From Hassallia sp050875635 (GTDB lineage: Bacteria > Cyanobacteriota > Cyanobacteriia > Cyanobacteriales > Nostocaceae): 64,000 nt of DNA. The stretch is from the NCBI RefSeq assembly GCF_050875635.1, contig NZ_JBPAOH010000004.1, positions 1 through 64,000 of the forward strand. Direction: 5' to 3'. The notes under the pieces were generated by a model. It was not told the DNA's origin. It saw only the letters and a program-made list of their open reading frames with translations, and did no database searches. Below are positions 51,178 through 59,530 of this stretch, one piece after another (the first letter of the stretch is position 1; each line of letters opens with the position of its first letter). The translations under genes were made by a program, and so were the position numbers.

Positions 51178-52671
51178 ATGTCATATTTACGTTTAGAAAA
51201 AATCACCAAACGCTTTGGTTCATTTATTGCTAACGATAACATTAGCCTAAGTATTGAACCTGGGATTCATGCAATTTTAGGTGAAAATGGTGCAGGTAAA
51301 ACTACTTTAATGAACATCATTAGTGGTTTATATCAACCTGACGAAGGTCAAATTTATCTCCAAGAAAAAGCAGTAAATTTTGCATCTTCAAAAGACGCAA
51401 TTAATCAAGGTATCGGCATGATTCACCAACACTTCATGCTTGTACCTCAGTTAACCGTCACCGAAAATATCATTCTGGGAACTGAGAAAAGCTGGCGTTT
51501 AAATCTGCGGCAAAAACAAGAAGAAATAGCTGCTTTATCCCAAGCTTATAAATTAGAAATTGACCCCAGTATGAGAGTAGCAGATTTACCAGTAGGAGCG
51601 CAACAGCGAGTAGAAATTCTCAAAGTTCTTTACCGCCAAGCAAAATTGTTAATTCTCGATGAACCGACAGCAGTATTAACACCACCAGAAGTGAAATCTT
51701 TAATTGCTATTCTCCGCCAACTTGCAGCAGCTGGAAACACAATTATTTTTATCAGTCACAAGCTTGAGGAAGTGATGAATCTCTGCGATACAGTAACGGT
51801 GTTGCGACGGGGAAAGGTAGTAGCAAATACAAATACTCAACAAGCTACACCTCAACAATTAGCAGAATTAATGGTAGGACGTGAAGTTGTTTTACAGTTA
51901 AATAAATCAGCCGTTTCACCAGGTAAAATTATCTTATCGGTGCAGAATTTGCAAGTAGCGGATGAGCGAAATATTACTGCTGTACGTGATGTTTCATTTC
52001 AACTTCGGGCAGGAGAAATTTTAGGAATCGCGGGTGTTGATGGCAACGGACAGCGAGAATTAGCTGATGCCATAACAAATTTACAAACTGTTAAAAGCGG
52101 TAAAATAGAGTTTGCTGAAAAAAGTATTGGTTACATTCCCGAAGATAGGCAAAAAATGGGTTTGGTATTGCAATTTAGTATTGCCCAAAACCTGATTTTG
52201 AAGACGTTTAAAAAGTTGCCTTTTTGTCGTCGCTTTTTATTGCAGAAAGAAGCAATTAAAAATCACGCTAAGTCTGCAATGCAAGAGTTTGATATTCGGG
52301 CAACGGGGGAAGATGTGAAGGTAAATCAGTTGTCGGGAGGAAATCAACAAAAGGTGGTGTTAGCGCGAGAATTGACGGGGGAACCGCTGTTAATTGTCGC
52401 AATGCAACCGACGCGGGGATTAGATGTGGGGGCAACTCAAGCAGTGCATTCTCGCTTGTTGGCAGAAAGAAAACGCGGTGCGGCAATTTTGTATATTTCT
52501 ACTGAGTTAGAGGAAGTGATGGCAATGAGCGATCGCATTGCCGTAATCTACAGAGGTGAGTTTCTCGATATTTTAGATGCAGCGAGTGCGACGGTGGAGG
52601 AAATTGGTTTGTTGATGGCAGGGGGAAGAGGAGGGGGAGAGGGGGGGAGAGAGGGACGACTTGGGGAGTAA
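51178..52671 (+). CDS. ABC transporter ATPase with two nucleotide-binding domains (BMP/nucleoside system)
   Basis: The 497-residue protein contains NBD1 (Walker A GENGAGKT, Walker B LLILDEPT, signature PVGAQQ) and NBD2 (degenerate Walker A GVDGNGQRE, signature LSGGNQQ, Walker B LLIVAMQPTRGLDVGA where Asp-Glu is replaced). The second site is thus likely non-hydrolytic, as in related sugar/nucleoside importers. The C-terminal end GGRGGGEGGREGRLGE is encoded by a G-rich STRR at 52619-52665. It is followed by hicAB and a zeta-type toxin rather than directly by the permeases. Confidence 0.93.
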   Translation: MSYLRLEKITKRFGSFIANDNISLSIEPGIHAILGENGAGKTTLMNIISGLYQPDEGQIYLQEKAVNFASSKDAINQGIGMIHQHFMLVPQLTVTENIILGTEKSWRLNLRQKQEEIAALSQAYKLEIDPSMRVADLPVGAQQRVEILKVLYRQAKLLILDEPTAVLTPPEVKSLIAILRQLAAAGNTIIFISHKLEEVMNLCDTVTVLRRGKVVANTNTQQATPQQLAELMVGREVVLQLNKSAVSPGKIILSVQNLQVADERNITAVRDVSFQLRAGEILGIAGVDGNGQRELADAITNLQTVKSGKIEFAEKSIGYIPEDRQKMGLVLQFSIAQNLILKTFKKLPFCRRFLLQKEAIKNHAKSAMQEFDIRATGEDVKVNQLSGGNQQKVVLARELTGEPLLIVAMQPTRGLDVGATQAVHSRLLAERKRGAAILYISTELEEVMAMSDRIAVIYRGEFLDILDAASATVEEIGLLMAGGRGGGEGGREGRLGE

Positions 52672-52681
52672 TAACTCCTAA
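52665..52681. repeat. Left 17-bp direct repeat bounding hicAB
   Basis: ggagtaataactcctaa, identical to 53333-53349. It overlaps the last codons of the ATPase gene. The core ggagt-aata-actcc is palindromic, compatible with a recombination or insertion site. Confidence 0.85.
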
Positions 52682-52735
52682 GCCTATAATTTTATGACTA
52701 ATATGGTGTAAAGTAGTATCATATAGTGATACTGT

Positions 52736-53008
52736 ATGATGGGACTTAACAGCAAACACCAAAAAACGTTCAATGCTATTTTTGAGAACCCAGTCAAATC
52801 CAATATCCCTTGGAATGATGTTGAGACTATGTTAATTGCTCTTGGTGCTGAAGTATCAGAGGGTGCGGGGTCAAGAGTAAAGGTTGTTCTTAATGAAATA
52901 AGAGCGGTTTTTCACAGACCACATCCGGAGAAAGAAACAGATAAAGGTGCGGTTAAATCGCTACGACGGTTTTTGACAGAAGCGGGAGTGACAAATGATG
53001 AATTATAA
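52736..53008 (+). CDS. hicA: HicA family toxin
   Basis: The 90-residue protein (second ATG at 52739 also possible) has the longer HicA variant: HQKTFNAIFENPVKSNIPWNDVETMLIALGAEVSEGAGSRVKV and FHRPHPEKETDKGAV, with the catalytic-type His in FHRPHP. HicA toxins are mRNA interferases with a dsRBD-like fold. It overlaps hicB by 14 bp. The module lies between 17-bp direct repeats within a transporter operon. Confidence 0.92.
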   Translation: MMGLNSKHQKTFNAIFENPVKSNIPWNDVETMLIALGAEVSEGAGSRVKVVLNEIRAVFHRPHPEKETDKGAVKSLRRFLTEAGVTNDEL

Positions 53009-53318
53009 AGGTTATGAAGCAATTGTAGAATTTGATGATGACGCAGAAATTTTTCATGGTGAAGTAATTAATCTTAGAGATGTAATAACTTTTCAAGGCA
53101 ACACCGTAGCAGAATTGAAGCAAGCATTTCATGATTCTGTAGATGTTTATTTGGACTTTTGCAAAGAACGTGGTGAGGAACCTGAAAAACCATTTTCAGG
53201 TAAGTTTTTAGTCAGAATCAATCCGAGTTTACATAAACAAATTGCAATCAAAGCAAAGAAAGAAGGACAAAGTTTGAATTCTTGGATAGAAAAACGGTTA
53301 TCTGAGTCTAAAAATTGA
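52995..53318 (+). CDS. hicB: HicB family antitoxin
   Basis: The 107-residue protein has the partial RNase-H-like fold YKGYEAIVEFDDDAEIFHGEVI and a C-terminal ribbon-helix-helix FLVRINPSLHKQIAIKAKKEG for DNA binding, so it should autorepress. Its start codons overlap the end of hicA (two candidate ATGs, 52995 and 52998). Confidence 0.93.
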   Translation: MMNYKGYEAIVEFDDDAEIFHGEVINLRDVITFQGNTVAELKQAFHDSVDVYLDFCKERGEEPEKPFSGKFLVRINPSLHKQIAIKAKKEGQSLNSWIEKRLSESKN

Positions 53319-53332
53319 TTGCTAGCAAGTCT

Positions 53333-53349
53333 GGAGTAATAACTCCTAA
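53333..53349. repeat. Right 17-bp direct repeat bounding hicAB
   Basis: Exact copy of 52665-52681, 14 bp after the hicB stop. Together they delimit a 685-bp cassette. Confidence 0.85.
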
Positions 53350-53393
53350 CTTTTGTACAGACGTTCGGTGTGGAACGTCTCTACCTAACTTTT
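53345..53393. mobile_element. Palindromic mini-element with 10-bp flanking duplication
   Basis: The gtacagacgttcg...gaacgtctctac element (53355-53383) is bounded by cctaactttt at 53345-53354 and 53384-53393. It is the clearest case in the window where a dispersed palindrome appears to be flanked by a target duplication. Confidence 0.6.
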
Positions 53394-53402
53394 ATAATCA
53401 GT

Positions 53403-53970
53403 ATGCCGAGTATATACGTTATTGGTGGTGCAAATGGTTCAGGTAAAACGACTGTTTCTATGAGTTTGCTGCCGAATTTTCTCGACTGCTTTGAATATGT
53501 GAATGCAGATGCGATCGCAGCTGGACTTTCTCCATTCAATCCAGAGTCTATGGCTATTGATGCAGGACGTTTGATGATTCAGCGACTGCGGACATTATCT
53601 AATTTGAGAAGTGATTTTGCTTTTGAAACCACACTAGCAGCTAGAACATTTGCGCCATTTATAATTGATTGTAAAGCAAAAGGTTACACGATTAACTTAA
53701 TTTATTTCTGGCTGCAAAGCGCTGATTTGGCAGTTGAAAGGGTAGCCAGACGGGTTGCTAGTGGGGGACACTCTATTCGGTGAAGAGGTGATTCGTAGAC
53801 GCTATGAAAGGGGACGAAGAAATCTGATTGATTTGTATTTACCCATAAGCGATCGCTGGATCGTTTACGATAATTCTAGTGTAGATGCTAAATTAGTTGC
53901 AGAATATCGTATTGGTCAGCAAATAGTTGTCTACGAAGGTGAAATTTTTAATTTACTTAGAGGAGAGTAG
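53403..53970 (+). pseudogene. Zeta-toxin-like P-loop kinase with a +1 frameshift
   Basis: From ATG 53403 the frame reads YVIGGANGSGKTTVSMSLL (Walker A) through RVARRVASGGHSI, then stops. The expected continuation EEVIRRRYERGRRNLIDLYLP lies in the next frame up to 53970. An extra base near 53775 (ttcggtgaaga, where one base fewer would give I-P-E-E) explains the break. Joined, it is a full 188-residue zeta/AAA family protein, so the toxin is probably inactive. The partner gene follows at 53972. Confidence 0.85.
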
Positions 53971-53971
53971 T

Positions 53972-54163
53972 ATGGCTGAAAAAAAATTGGAACTTCTGTC
54001 TGACAAAATTAATGCTGGAGTAAAAGCAGCAATTGCAGAAGCGATTGAACGACATCGCAAGCTTGGTCAATCTATTAGTATTATGCAAGATGGGAAAATC
54101 GTCACTTTAACTGCTGAGGAAATACCAACGATTCAGTCACAACACCTTGAAAACAAAAGCTAA
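53972..54163 (+). CDS. Small protein paired with zeta-type kinase
   Basis: The 63 residues have an N-terminal helix EKKLELLSDKINAGVKAAIAEAIERHRKLG and an end with ISIMQDGKIVTLTAEEIP. A strong site aggagag lies 5 nt before ATG 53972. Small proteins of this type sit next to zeta-like kinases in cyanobacteria and are candidate antitoxins, but I recognise no named family. It begins 2 bp after the toxin frame ends, so the two are coupled. Confidence 0.75.
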   Translation: MAEKKLELLSDKINAGVKAAIAEAIERHRKLGQSISIMQDGKIVTLTAEEIPTIQSQHLENKS

Positions 54164-54199
54164 TGAGTGCGATCGCATTGCCCTAATCTATGTCCCATA

Positions 54200-55255
54200 A
54201 TGACTGCAACTAACCGTATCCAATTGCTACCAATTCTCTCACCGCTAATTGCGATCGCCTCTTCTCTCATTGTCGGTGCAATTCTCATCATACTCGCCGG
54301 CGCTAACCCAATCGCTGCATACACTGCTTTATTTCAAGAATCTCTCTCAACTTACTTTGGCTTTGGTAACACGCTTACCAAAATGGCACCGCTATTATTA
54401 ACTAGTTTAGGCGTACTAGTCGCGTTGCGTGCCGGTCAATTTAATATTGGTGGAGAAGGACAAATTTATCTCGGTGCTTTGGGAAGTGCTTTAATAGGGT
54501 TATACGTGCAAAATTTACCCGCATTCATTCACATACCTTTAGCGCTTTTGGCAGGGTTTATTTTTGGTGCAATTTGGGGTTGGATTCCCGGTTATCTGAA
54601 AGCAGTGCGCGGAGTGAATGAGGTAATTACTACCTTACTGCTAAACTACATTGCCATCAACTTGGTTAGCTATCTGGTGCAGAATCCGTTGAAAGCAGCA
54701 AACGCGCCTAGTCCATATTCGCCATTAATAGCCAAATCTGCACAGTTACCGATTATTTTACCAGGAAGTCTGGCACATGCAGGAATTTTGCTGGGATTAA
54801 TCGCGGCAGGGATATTGTGGGCATTGTTGATGCGATCGCCTTTAGGATACCAAATCACCGCCGTCGGATTCAACGCCATCGCTGCCCGTTATGCTGGTAT
54901 TTCCGTCCAACGCACGATTATGTTAGTAATGGCGTTAGCGGGTGGTTTAGCTGGTTTAGCGGGTGCGTCTGAGGTGATGGGGTTGAAATATCGCTTGTTT
55001 GAACAAGTATCATCAGGTTATGGATTTGATGCGATCGCGATCGCCTTCCTCAGTCGCGGTAGTGTTTTCGGTGTAATATTAACTTCTCTATTTTTCGCAG
55101 CTTTACGTAGTGGTGCAAATGTTATGCAACGTAGCGCAGGTGTCCCCGTGACTGTGGTTTATGCTATTCAAGGTTTAACTGTGTTGTTTATTGCCATTAG
55201 TCTAGCGATGGAAAAAAAGATAAAAGTAATTAAACCGCCCATAAACGCTGATTAA
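54200..55255 (+). CDS. ABC transporter permease 1 of the BMP-type system
   Basis: This 351-residue polytopic permease of the YufP/BmpC-like family has GQFNIGGEGQIYLGALGSALIG, IWGWIPGYLKAVRGVNEVITTLLLNY and AALRSGANVMQR. It forms a heteromer with the permease at 55328 and the ATPase at 51178. ATG 54200 is chosen; an in-frame codon 33 bp upstream adds only polar residues and lies in sequence resembling the ATPase 3' end (gcgatcgcattgcc-taatcta). Confidence 0.93.
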   Translation: MTATNRIQLLPILSPLIAIASSLIVGAILIILAGANPIAAYTALFQESLSTYFGFGNTLTKMAPLLLTSLGVLVALRAGQFNIGGEGQIYLGALGSALIGLYVQNLPAFIHIPLALLAGFIFGAIWGWIPGYLKAVRGVNEVITTLLLNYIAINLVSYLVQNPLKAANAPSPYSPLIAKSAQLPIILPGSLAHAGILLGLIAAGILWALLMRSPLGYQITAVGFNAIAARYAGISVQRTIMLVMALAGGLAGLAGASEVMGLKYRLFEQVSSGYGFDAIAIAFLSRGSVFGVILTSLFFAALRSGANVMQRSAGVPVTVVYAIQGLTVLFIAISLAMEKKIKVIKPPINAD

Positions 55256-55327
55256 CGCAGATAATGAACTTTGAAGTACGTATAGCCCCACCCTTCCAGG
55301 GTGAGGGCATCCAAATACCCATGCCCT

Positions 55328-56260
55328 ATGCCCAATGCCCTCTTCTCAGATTACCTTGTTGCTACCCTGCGTTTAGCCGTCCCCCTCGCATTCGCTGCTT
55401 TGGGAGGACTTTATTCTGAACGTTCAGGAGTGCTAAATATTGGCTTAGAAGGAATGTTGCTTACAGGTGCTTTCACCAGTGCTGCTGCCACCTTTTACAC
55501 AGATAATCCGTGGATTGGTGTTATCGCTGCCTTGATTGCTGGGGGAATCGTCGGTTTACTTCATGCTTTTTTATGTGTAACTTTGCGCGTCGATCAGTTG
55601 GTATCTGGGTTAGCAATTAATCTTGTCGCAGCTGGGTTAACATCTTTTTTAGGGCGGCTAATATTTAGTGGTGGTATAGCTCAACAATTGCCCGGAATTG
55701 CAGCAATTATTATTCCCGGTTTTGCCAATATTCCCCTAATTGGCGCTTTGTTACAACAAGATATTTTGGTATATTTATTATTAATAATAATTGCTTTAAC
55801 TACATACATTTTGTTTTATACTAGCTTTGGTCTAACTTTGCGAGCTGTAGGAGAATATCCACAAGCAGCGGATACGGCTGGTGTTTCGGTGCAAACTGTG
55901 CGTTACATTGCTGTGATAATCAGTGGATGTCTTGCCAGTTTGGGAGGAGCTTATTTAACTTTAGTACAGATAAAGTTTTTTGCGGAAGGGATGAGTGCTG
56001 GCAAAGGATTTATTGCGATCGCTGCTTTAATTTTTGGTAGATGGCATCCTGTAAGTACAGTCTTAGCTTGTTTGTTGTTTGGGGCAACGGAAGCTTTACA
56101 ATTAAGAATACAGGCATTGGGTGCGAATATTCCCTATCAATTTTTGGTAATGTTACCTTACGCGATCGCCTTATTTGCCCTCGTTAGCAAAAAAGGAAAA
56201 TCCACACCACCAGCAGCTTTGGGTATCGCTTATTTTCCCGAAAATCGCCAGCGTCAGTAA
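55328..56260 (+). CDS. ABC transporter permease 2 of the BMP-type system
   Basis: This 310-residue polytopic permease of the YufQ type has FAALGGLYSERSGVLNIGLEGMLLTGAF, then LTLRAVGEYPQAADTAGVSVQTVRY, and GFIAIAALIFGRWHPVSTVLACLLF. The start ATG lies inside an atgccctatgcccaatgccc STRR, and several in-frame choices exist (GTG 55301, ATG 55328). It completes the operon begun at 50058. Confidence 0.92.
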   Translation: MPNALFSDYLVATLRLAVPLAFAALGGLYSERSGVLNIGLEGMLLTGAFTSAAATFYTDNPWIGVIAALIAGGIVGLLHAFLCVTLRVDQLVSGLAINLVAAGLTSFLGRLIFSGGIAQQLPGIAAIIIPGFANIPLIGALLQQDILVYLLLIIIALTTYILFYTSFGLTLRAVGEYPQAADTAGVSVQTVRYIAVIISGCLASLGGAYLTLVQIKFFAEGMSAGKGFIAIAALIFGRWHPVSTVLACLLFGATEALQLRIQALGANIPYQFLVMLPYAIALFALVSKKGKSTPPAALGIAYFPENRQRQ

Positions 56261-56265
56261 ATATC

Positions 56266-56670
56266 TCAATCGCTTACACTATTCAAGTCAACTTTAGGAA
56301 TAGCTTCCGGATTGCGAACCGCAGGGGACTGTTCCAAAATAGCAATGATACCAGTCCGATTAGTTGCTAAACTGGAATTGCTAATTATATCTATCACATT
56401 TCTGTTAATAATTTCCTCAATCAAAGCTTTAATTTGTGGCTTAATTATTTTATTTAAACTCACTCTAACTTCTTCAGCTAATTTCCTATAATTACCATCA
56501 ACAAGAGTTTGCTCAACTAGAGTAACAGAATCTTCTAAAGTAACGACAATTTCTTTATCAAAGCAATGACAAAGAACTTTGCTAGGACGTAGCCCAAGTT
56601 GAGTATTATATAAAGAACCAATACGCTGTGATATTTCTCGTTCTAATTGTCCAATAGTTGGTTTAGCCAT
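56266..56670 (-). CDS. DUF2294 protein
   Basis: The 134 residues follow DUF2294: QLEREISQRIGSLYNTQLGLRPSKVLCHCFDKEIVVTLEDSVTLVEQTLV, and VRVSLNKIIKPQIKALIEEI. It is soluble with no signal. The role is unknown. It is convergent with the permease gene, only 5 bp between stops. Confidence 0.88.
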   Translation of the reverse strand: MAKPTIGQLEREISQRIGSLYNTQLGLRPSKVLCHCFDKEIVVTLEDSVTLVEQTLVDGNYRKLAEEVRVSLNKIIKPQIKALIEEIINRNVIDIISNSSLATNRTGIIAILEQSPAVRNPEAIPKVDLNSVSD

Positions 56671-57069
56671 AAAGAATTTCTTAATTTTAGATAACTCTAT
56701 TGAAAAAGATAAAGTTATTTTTTTCTTAATGATGTATTTGCTATCAATTCAGATGAAGTCTCAGAAAAATTTTCACCTGTGATATATTGCATTCAGGTAA
56801 TTCAAGTCACACTCACATTCATAAAAACCACATGTAGGTTTAAAAATTATTGGTTTATTGAAGTCGTTATTTACTAGATGCCCATTTGTTTGCAATATTA
56901 ACTATGAATATTATTTATCAAGCTTTATTGCAAAATATGAACATAACAATATCATGAAAGGCTAGGATAACTTTTTGCCTCCCCCAATAGACACACTCAA
57001 AAAATCATAAAAAAGGAAGAAGACAAAATTTACTTTTTATCTCTTACCTTTTTTTATCTGACTATTGGC
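56671..57069. other. AT-rich intergenic region
   Basis: This 399-bp gap is very AT-rich (ttatttttttctt and similar). It presumably holds the DUF2294 promoter and the terminator of upp. No gene, dispersed palindrome or clear hairpin was recognised. Confidence 0.5.
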
Positions 57070-57702
57070 TTACTTTGTACCAAACAAGCGATCGCCTGCA
57101 TCTCCCAAACCAGGTATAATATAACCGTGTTCATCCAAATGGTCATCAATTGCTGCCGTATACAAAGGCACATCAGGATGTACCGCACAGAAATGCTCAA
57201 TACCTTCCGGTGCAGCAAGCAAGCAGACAAACCGAATCGACATCGGATTAGTTGATTTCAGTCTTTCCACTGCTGCCACCGCTGAATTGCCAGTAGCCAA
57301 CATCGGATCGACCACCAGCATATCTCGCTTATCCACGTCATCGGGAACCTTAAAATAATACTCCACCGGAATCAACGTCTTTGGATCGCGATATAAACCA
57401 ACATGTCCCACCCTAACCGATGGCATTAACTCCAGCATTCCATCTAAAATGCCCTGTCCTGCCCGCATAATCGAAACTAACACCAGCTTTTTTTCCGGTG
57501 CCAGCACTGGTGCATTCATTGGCGCTAATGGCGTTTTTATCACTTCATATTTCAGCGGTAAATCCCGCGTCACTTCATAAGCCAACAACAAGCTAATCTC
57601 TTTCAGAAGAACGCGAAATTTTGCCGTACTAGTTTCAGCCTTACGCATCAGCGTTAATTTATGCTGAATCAACGGATGGTCAATTAAAGTTACTTTTGTC
57701 AT
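57070..57702 (-). CDS. upp: Uracil phosphoribosyltransferase
   Basis: The 210-residue UPRT has the PRPP loop VVDPMLATGNSA and the uracil-binding C-terminus GYIIPGLGDAGDRLFGTK, plus ILRAGQG-like IMRAGQGIL. It makes UMP from uracil and PRPP. Located with DUF1688 (Urc4) and GTP cyclohydrolase II-like (Urc1) genes on the same strand, it probably serves as the first step of the URC uracil-degradation route (Urc6 role) as well as salvage. Confidence 0.96.
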   Translation of the reverse strand: MTKVTLIDHPLIQHKLTLMRKAETSTAKFRVLLKEISLLLAYEVTRDLPLKYEVIKTPLAPMNAPVLAPEKKLVLVSIMRAGQGILDGMLELMPSVRVGHVGLYRDPKTLIPVEYYFKVPDDVDKRDMLVVDPMLATGNSAVAAVERLKSTNPMSIRFVCLLAAPEGIEHFCAVHPDVPLYTAAIDDHLDEHGYIIPGLGDAGDRLFGTK

Positions 57703-58015
57703 ATTTTTATATAAAGTGGGGAATGGGGAATGGGGAGTGGGGAATGGGGAAAGAAAAATTTCCTACTCCCTACTCCCTACTCCCTATTCTTTCTGGGGAA
57801 TAGGGAAGAGAGATTTTATTACTTCTAGAACTTACGCAAAAACTCTCCCAAACCTCTTTCCTTCGTGTCCTTTGCGTTCTTCGCGGTTCGTTCTCCATTA
57901 ATTCTGCGCTCATTCCTGTATATTAAAAAAACAAAGAAAACAATTATCAGCAACCAAATGTGACTGCTGACTCATAACTCGTTCCTTAATTCAAACTAAC
58001 TGTAACTACTTACAA
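57703..58015. repeat. Intergenic region with STRR inverted blocks and degraded MITE
   Basis: 57716-57807 has ggggaat/ggggagt units followed by their complement (actccct), able to fold back. 57829-57912 (gaacttacgcaaaaactctcc ... gcggttcg ... tgcgctcattcc) is a degraded copy of the 9271-9363 element. No gene is present. Confidence 0.75.
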
Positions 58016-59275
58016 TTAGAATACAGTGCCATCGCTTTCTATTTGTATAGGGGGGACACCACCTGTTCTCAGTTCTGCGGCAATTTTTCGTCCTGCCGTC
58101 CAAGTTCCACCTTGGAGGATTTTCACCAGAGGCAATTCCTTAGCACTCATACCCAACTTCTCGCGCACTCTAACCGCAATGCAATCCAACAAAATCACCG
58201 TCAAAGCACGCCATTCAACTATAACTTCTGATGATACTAAATGAGGCGATCGCAAAATCTGCGAATCTTTAACCTTGATAAGTCCCAAATCCAGACATAA
58301 CCCTCCATTGCGATATTCTGGCAAACCAGTCAGCGCATCTAAATTAGTAATTTCTAGACCGAGTTCCTGTAGAGGTTCCAACAAAGAGTAAGTAAGCCAT
58401 TGAGACAATTTATGAAATGGCACCAAATTATCATCACTAATAGCCGGGTGAAACCAAACATCCCCCAAATTAACTCCAGCAACTTCGACTCGTCCAGACC
58501 AAATATCACTTAGTCCTTCTAAAACTGCATCGAAAACTGTAGTTGCAGCGATGCGGAGTACCGCAACCTTACGGAACGCCTGATTCTCAGACTTTCCCAT
58601 TAAGTAATTTACCATATTTCCCGGACGCGGATTTACTTCGCCAAATAAATCAGGAGAAGATACTAAAGCTTGTCCTAATTTCTGCAACAACTTCAACCGC
58701 CCAGAAACGCCTACCAAAGGATTTTCGGCATTTACCTGAAACCCATCCGCCAATTCTTCTTCTGTTAATAATTGCAACTTTTGAGCATCCGCTTGTAAAG
58801 GTTGTTTTTGGTCACTAGAAAAAGCACCTTGACAAAACATCCGGAAACTAGCAACAGCCAAACCTTCACTTCGCCGGAAACCCAAATTAGTCTCATGCTC
58901 ATAATAACCCCAACTATTCCCCGCCCCAGCATCCAGCAAAACACTAATAATCGCCAAATCAAACTTCGCCATCGCTTTTTGCAACGGTGTCATTCCCACC
59001 AACATCTCATCCAACTGAGTTAAACGTCGCACACCCCCAGCCTCAAAATGTCGCCAACGACTGTGAAACGGAATATCAAAATTAGGGTACTCACCCCGCA
59101 TCACCGAAATCACATAATCTGCTACCTTATCCAACTGCATCAAATCACAACCAAAATTTGGCAACTTATCTTCAGTCGCCAATACAAACAATTGCATACA
59201 ACGTTCCCGAATAGCGTAAGCAGAACGAAGATATGCAATCAACTCCTTCCCCTCTAAACTTGGCGTTCTTGGCAT
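58016..59275 (-). CDS. DUF1688 protein, Urc4/Urg3-type uracil catabolism
   Basis: The 419-residue protein matches DUF1688 with RSAYAIRERCMQLFVLA, FHSRWRHFEAGGVRRL, GNSWGYYEHET and SEGLAVASFRMFCQGAFSS. In fungi URC4 is essential for uracil breakdown by the pathway that starts from UMP-like intermediates; the bacterial homologue is encoded with the same partners. Biochemical role of the domain is unsettled. It is on the same strand as upp and the Urc1-like gene. Confidence 0.9.
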   Translation of the reverse strand: MPRTPSLEGKELIAYLRSAYAIRERCMQLFVLATEDKLPNFGCDLMQLDKVADYVISVMRGEYPNFDIPFHSRWRHFEAGGVRRLTQLDEMLVGMTPLQKAMAKFDLAIISVLLDAGAGNSWGYYEHETNLGFRRSEGLAVASFRMFCQGAFSSDQKQPLQADAQKLQLLTEEELADGFQVNAENPLVGVSGRLKLLQKLGQALVSSPDLFGEVNPRPGNMVNYLMGKSENQAFRKVAVLRIAATTVFDAVLEGLSDIWSGRVEVAGVNLGDVWFHPAISDDNLVPFHKLSQWLTYSLLEPLQELGLEITNLDALTGLPEYRNGGLCLDLGLIKVKDSQILRSPHLVSSEVIVEWRALTVILLDCIAVRVREKLGMSAKELPLVKILQGGTWTAGRKIAAELRTGGVPPIQIESDGTVF

Positions 59276-59297
59276 CTTGGCGGTTCGTATCTCCGTA

Positions 59298-59530
59298 AAT
59301 AATGGGAATGGGGGAGTGGGAGAGGGGGGGACAAGGAGACAAGGAGAGGGGGAGATGGGGGAGATGGGGGGATGGGGAGAGCGGGGGATGGAGAGAAAGA
59401 ATTGTCTCCTTGTCCCCTTGTCCCCTTGTCCCCTTGTCCCCCTGTCCTCTTGTCCCCTTGTCCTCCTTGTCCCCCTTGTCCCCCTGTCCCCCTGTCCCCC
59501 TGTCCCCCTGTCCCCCTGTTTCCCTACTCC
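59298..59530. repeat. Long STRR tract (G-rich then ttgtcccc units)
   Basis: ggagatgggg-type units followed by about 15 copies of (c)cttgtccc / ctgtcccc units separate the Urc1-like and Urc4-like genes. Complementary blocks may form a hairpin in the transcript. Confidence 0.9.

Noticed and set aside
52268..52762. Minus-strand frames over the ATPase 3' end
   Set aside because: Pro-rich translation of the G-rich STRR and antisense of the ATPase; no support.
54163..54199. Possible duplicated ATPase 3' end before permease 1 (gcgatcgcattgcc-taatcta)
   Set aside because: Similar to 52530-52552, but the shared part is mostly the HIP1 octamer and a phrase that also occurs at 61935, so homology is not secure.
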